DNA of 34,214 nt, taken from positions 1-34,214 of the forward strand of contig NZ_JAOARH010000039.1 of the NCBI RefSeq assembly GCF_025210595.1, in the 5' to 3' direction. Position 1 is the stretch's first letter. Each line of letters opens with the position of its first letter. The notes below the pieces were generated by a model. The model was given only the letters and a program-made list of their open reading frames with translations. It had not been told where the DNA came from and did no database searches. Positions 31,586 through 34,214 of this stretch are shown piece after piece. The stretch comes from Winogradskyella sp. (GTDB taxonomy: Bacteria; Bacteroidota; Bacteroidia; Flavobacteriales; Flavobacteriaceae). Made by a program: the position numbers and the translations under genes.

Positions 31586-31779
31586 ATTTTACATAACGTC
31601 TAATTATAGGAACATTGCATTAACGCTGCGTAGCAGATCGATTTCTGGTTGAATCCCCAAGTACTGCACATACTTATGGAAACGGATATTTTATATAATA
31701 ACATTATAGCTGACAATTGGTACTCTGACCTAGAAAACCTAATAACAGCAATTGTCCTATAATTTACATTATGTAAAAT
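31586..31779. repeat. 194-bp segment with imperfect terminal inverted repeats
   Basis: The left arm (31586-31617) starts ATTTTACATAA and continues to TAATTATAGG. The right arm (31749-31779), read on the minus strand, starts ATTTTACATAA and continues to AATTATAGG. About 27 of 32 positions match. The 130-bp interior has no frame. This could be a small non-autonomous mobile element or its remnant. Confidence 0.5.
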
Positions 31780-31844
31780 AGCGTTTGTAATAACAATACA
31801 TAGTACAGCGTCCTAAACGCTATAAATACAAACTAGCACAGTCA

Positions 31845-33590
31845 TTACATACCACGCTTAGTTAAATCATGTTCAATCTTAGACATAATCCATTTGGTAA
31901 GCTTCTTGGCTACAGTACCAATCACTATACGTTGAGACAACCACCAAAAAAATCCAGAAAACTTAGTGTTTAATTCAGCTTTTAAAATGGCTTTAACACG
32001 CTTTTTTATTGGCTTTTCCATAGATTTAAACGCAGCAACATCAAATTTCGGGAAGTCTTGCATCTCATAACGTGTAGGATTAGGATCATCATCTGCGTCT
32101 AATTTACTAACGTCTGGTATTATTGGCATATAGATTTTACCATCCACAACTCTACTAAAAGCTTCAATGGCGGCATCACTAGTACCATAAAACAAGTTAT
32201 CTTTATCCTCAGCATGGCACTCAGCAAAAAAGACTCCTCTCAAGAAATTACGTGCGTTTTTACGGCCTAAAAAAAAGTCGTGCTTCCTAAATTCTATATC
32301 CAAAAAGCCTCCAAAACCACCAATACCTCCTGTTGCTAATGGCGGATAATCTACTTCCTCATCAACCTGGCCTAACTTTAATTTCCTTGGAAATGCCATA
32401 ATCTTAAACACACCAGAACCAAAAGTATCACTCTGCTTATTACGAGCTTGGTTAAGTATCGTGGGCACCAAATGACCAACAATATCTAAAATACTGTTAC
32501 GCTTATAATCTAGTGTGGTATCACTTTTAGGAGCATCCTTAAAACTAGGAAAAGGATCTATAAGTACTGTACCATATTTAGGGTTTTCGGCATCTTCTGG
32601 CCCATGGTGATCCTCTAAGCAACGTAAAACTTCATCAAAAGGCTCATTATTAATCGTACCACCATCTACTGCGGTAAATTCAAAGTTTTCTCCATGGTCG
32701 TCACTAAATTCTAAGTCCATTTGTGCGGTAAAAGCCTTGCGCGCTTTAAGGTTATGCTGCACATAGCGCATCGGAAATTCTGTATCAAAATAGCGTGGTG
32801 CCAATCCAACAGGAAATGCACCTGTGGCTTTTGTAACCTTAATTAAAAAGTCACGATTAGACTGTGCGTCTATTTCTGGCGACAAGGGTCTAAAAGGTAA
32901 ATACTTATCCTTATCGGTTTTACCGTCATAATTCAATTTAAAATGCGCTACAATATCATGATTACTAATACGATGGCCAGGAATAGAATCAAGAAATTTA
33001 GACTTTATCCTGCTTAAAGTGACTTTATAATCAATAGGGCGTAAACTGGTTACAGTGAGCAGAATACGCAAGTCTTTAGAAATGTAACTTGGAAAGTTGT
33101 CTACACCAGCAGTTTTAGATAATTGTTCAAAAACACGCTCAGCAATAGTATCAATGGGTGCTGTATTTAATAAGGATGGTGCTCCCTTAGCTTTTGCCTT
33201 AAGATCAGACTCTGAAAGCATTTTTTTAAAGGTAGTCTCCCCTATGCCACTTCCATCATAAAGACTGTCATCATCATCTAAAAACACCCAGCTATCATAA
33301 AGAATATTACCTGTTTTAGTATGCGAAACTTTCTTAACAGGTGTAATAGTGCCATCTAAAAGTGCTAAAGCAGCAATCATACTTACCATACCACCAGCAG
33401 ATGCTCCACCAATAGCATCAATAACCACATTATGCTTTGGAATACTATTAGGCTGCATGTGCGATTGTTTTGCCGTTTCCCAGGCAGATAAAGCTTCTAG
33501 AACATAATCCATAAAACCCGCTGTATATGCACCAGCTGACACAGCGCCAGCCATTGTTAACCCAAGATGAAATGTATTTGATTGCGACAT
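31845..33590 (-). CDS. Patatin-like phospholipase
   Basis: The 581-residue protein has the patatin catalytic layout: glycine-rich oxyanion region GLTMAGAVSAGAYTAG (10-25), nucleophile Ser64 in GGASAGG, and catalytic Asp309 in AVDGG. The fold uses a Ser-Asp dyad to release fatty acids from phospholipids or other lipids. The N-terminus is not a signal peptide, since it forms the first patatin strand. The long insertions and C-terminal 200 residues have no family I recognise; the last 50 residues are helical and basic. It stands alone, with no CD-NTase gene nearby, so nothing suggests a CBASS effector role. Confidence 0.92.
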   Translation of the reverse strand: MSQSNTFHLGLTMAGAVSAGAYTAGFMDYVLEALSAWETAKQSHMQPNSIPKHNVVIDAIGGASAGGMVSMIAALALLDGTITPVKKVSHTKTGNILYDSWVFLDDDDSLYDGSGIGETTFKKMLSESDLKAKAKGAPSLLNTAPIDTIAERVFEQLSKTAGVDNFPSYISKDLRILLTVTSLRPIDYKVTLSRIKSKFLDSIPGHRISNHDIVAHFKLNYDGKTDKDKYLPFRPLSPEIDAQSNRDFLIKVTKATGAFPVGLAPRYFDTEFPMRYVQHNLKARKAFTAQMDLEFSDDHGENFEFTAVDGGTINNEPFDEVLRCLEDHHGPEDAENPKYGTVLIDPFPSFKDAPKSDTTLDYKRNSILDIVGHLVPTILNQARNKQSDTFGSGVFKIMAFPRKLKLGQVDEEVDYPPLATGGIGGFGGFLDIEFRKHDFFLGRKNARNFLRGVFFAECHAEDKDNLFYGTSDAAIEAFSRVVDGKIYMPIIPDVSKLDADDDPNPTRYEMQDFPKFDVAAFKSMEKPIKKRVKAILKAELNTKFSGFFWWLSQRIVIGTVAKKLTKWIMSKIEHDLTKRGM

Positions 33591-33797
33591 AGTCTTATAC
33601 TTTTATAGGTTATGAAATAACAACACACCTAATAATTAAACATGCAAAATATGTAAACAGAATTAATAATAAGGAGATTAGCTAAGGGATAATTAAAGAT
33701 ATAACTTTTAAGTAAAATGAAAATTAAAATCTGTAATTGTTTTGATGACAAATTGTATGAATTTCGATATTACAGTGAACCTTTAATACGCTACAAC

Positions 33798-34214
33798 ATG
33801 AAAAAATTAATTTTAAGTATTACTATACTAGCCACTATGCTGTTCAGCTGTTCGTCTTCCGATGATGATGACGATAACGGAAACAACCCACCAAACAACA
33901 CTTTAATTGGGCATTATTCTCTTCGTATAAATGGAGATGGTTTAAATGATGAACTATTTACCTTTGATAGAGACACTATTGAAGGAGGAAACCTAGGTCT
34001 TAAGTTCACCTCTAGCGATAATAGTAGTAACAGTTTGTTTTTTGCTTTACCTAACGCACAAGAAGGCATACAGTATTCTATTGCTCCTTATGTAAATAAT
34101 ACAACTAGCACTTCTAGTATTATACTTTCAGGAAACGGTGTTTATTTATCTGTAGATGGTAATGTTTTTATTAATGAAATAGAAACGAATGGAGATTGCG
34201 CTACGTACAAAGGA
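33798..34214 (+). CDS. Surface-exposed lipoprotein, C-terminus cut by window edge
   Basis: The frame starts at ATG 33798 and is open to the end of the window, 139 residues. A lipoprotein signal peptide (MKKLILSITILATMLFSC) gives lipidated Cys18. It is followed by SSSDDDDD, which fits the acidic lipoprotein export signal that directs Bacteroidota lipoproteins to the cell surface. The rest (from about residue 36) looks like a beta-sandwich with many Asn/Ser, and I do not recognise the family. No -7 consensus is visible upstream. Confidence 0.85.
   Translation, partial: MKKLILSITILATMLFSCSSSDDDDDNGNNPPNNTLIGHYSLRINGDGLNDELFTFDRDTIEGGNLGLKFTSSDNSSNSLFFALPNAQEGIQYSIAPYVNNTTSTSSIILSGNGVYLSVDGNVFINEIETNGDCATYKG

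Larger units (their letters stand above)
31044..31844. other. 0.8-kb intergenic region with hairpins and an inverted-repeat element
   Basis: Downstream of the defence-type operon. It has two long hairpins (31205-31240, 31260-31299), a small hairpin followed by a T run (ACGAG/CTCGT at 31411-31423), and a 194-bp segment bounded by imperfect inverted repeats (31586-31779). I found no credible gene. Confidence 0.7.

Noticed and set aside
31568-31787. AGCGTTTG direct repeat as a target-site duplication of the 194-bp inverted-repeat segment
   Set aside because: The right copy abuts the segment but the left copy is 10 bp away from it, so it does not fit a clean duplication.
31845-33590. Patatin protein as a CBASS (CapV-type) effector linked to the nearby operon
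   Set aside because: It is on the opposite strand, 0.8 kb away, longer than CapV, and there is no CD-NTase gene in the window; the RelA/SpoT-like gene is not a CD-NTase.

Overview
The window is AT-rich DNA from a member of the Bacteroidota, most probably a marine-type Flavobacteriaceae. The evidence is the family content (carboxypeptidase-regulatory-like domains, Cys-lipoproteins with an acidic run after the lipobox, LytS/LytTR pairs, an AraC regulator with membrane helices), weak Shine-Dalgarno sequences in front of A-rich starts, and many perfect Bacteroidota -7 promoter elements (TAnnTTTG). No rRNA, tRNA, CRISPR array or intact transposase was seen.

Layout. 1-1558: a truncated PepSY-type membrane protein and an ECF sigma factor overlapping a small partner gene. 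1640-9243: two parallel catabolic or detoxification units on the minus strand. One is hydrolase > DUF2255 > AraC; the other is hydrolase > SDR > quinol-monooxygenase-like > SnoaL-like > AraC. A zinc alcohol dehydrogenase (+) lies between them. Both units start with a Cys-nucleophile alpha/beta hydrolase and end with paralogous AraC regulators. Both are preceded by a direct repeat of 21-bp period with a TATACnTTTT core, placed 22-23 bp upstream of a -7 element, as expected for AraC operators. 9752-13276: a large secreted fusion of a carboxypeptidase-regulatory-like outer-membrane protein with a complete oligopeptidase B. 13695-16060: a small protein, an outer-membrane barrel and a membrane AraC regulator. 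16468-19122: a LytS/LytTR pair and a CPBP protease. 19223-21228: HxlR regulator divergent from an Old Yellow Enzyme and a RidA protein. 21268-23593: a SbnA-like PLP enzyme overlapping a MATE/ANKH-like exporter. 23812-25498: a second LytS/LytTR pair. 26507-31043: a defence-type operon. 31845-33590: a patatin phospholipase. 33798-end: a truncated surface lipoprotein.

The most unusual system is the 26507-31043 operon. It encodes a single-chain BsuBI/PstI-type restriction-modification enzyme, a stand-alone DUF262 (GmrS-like) protein and a divergent RelA/SpoT-type nucleotidyltransferase, with gaps of only 4 and 6 bp. A plausible reading is restriction-modification backed by an abortive-infection nucleotide or tRNA pyrophosphotransferase. 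The methyltransferase reading frame carries its conserved LGQFFTP motif upstream of the first ATG, so it probably uses a non-AUG start.

The intergenic regions at 9.5, 13.3, 16.1 and 25.5-26.1 kb hold composite repeats. These are CGTCATTGCGAG palindromes in two subtypes, degenerate ATCTAA arrays that run on from their ends, and a modular multi-hairpin element of about 240 bp in four versions. These repeats create false small ORFs and false N-terminal extensions of real genes. All functional assignments come from reading motifs in the sequence; no database search was run.
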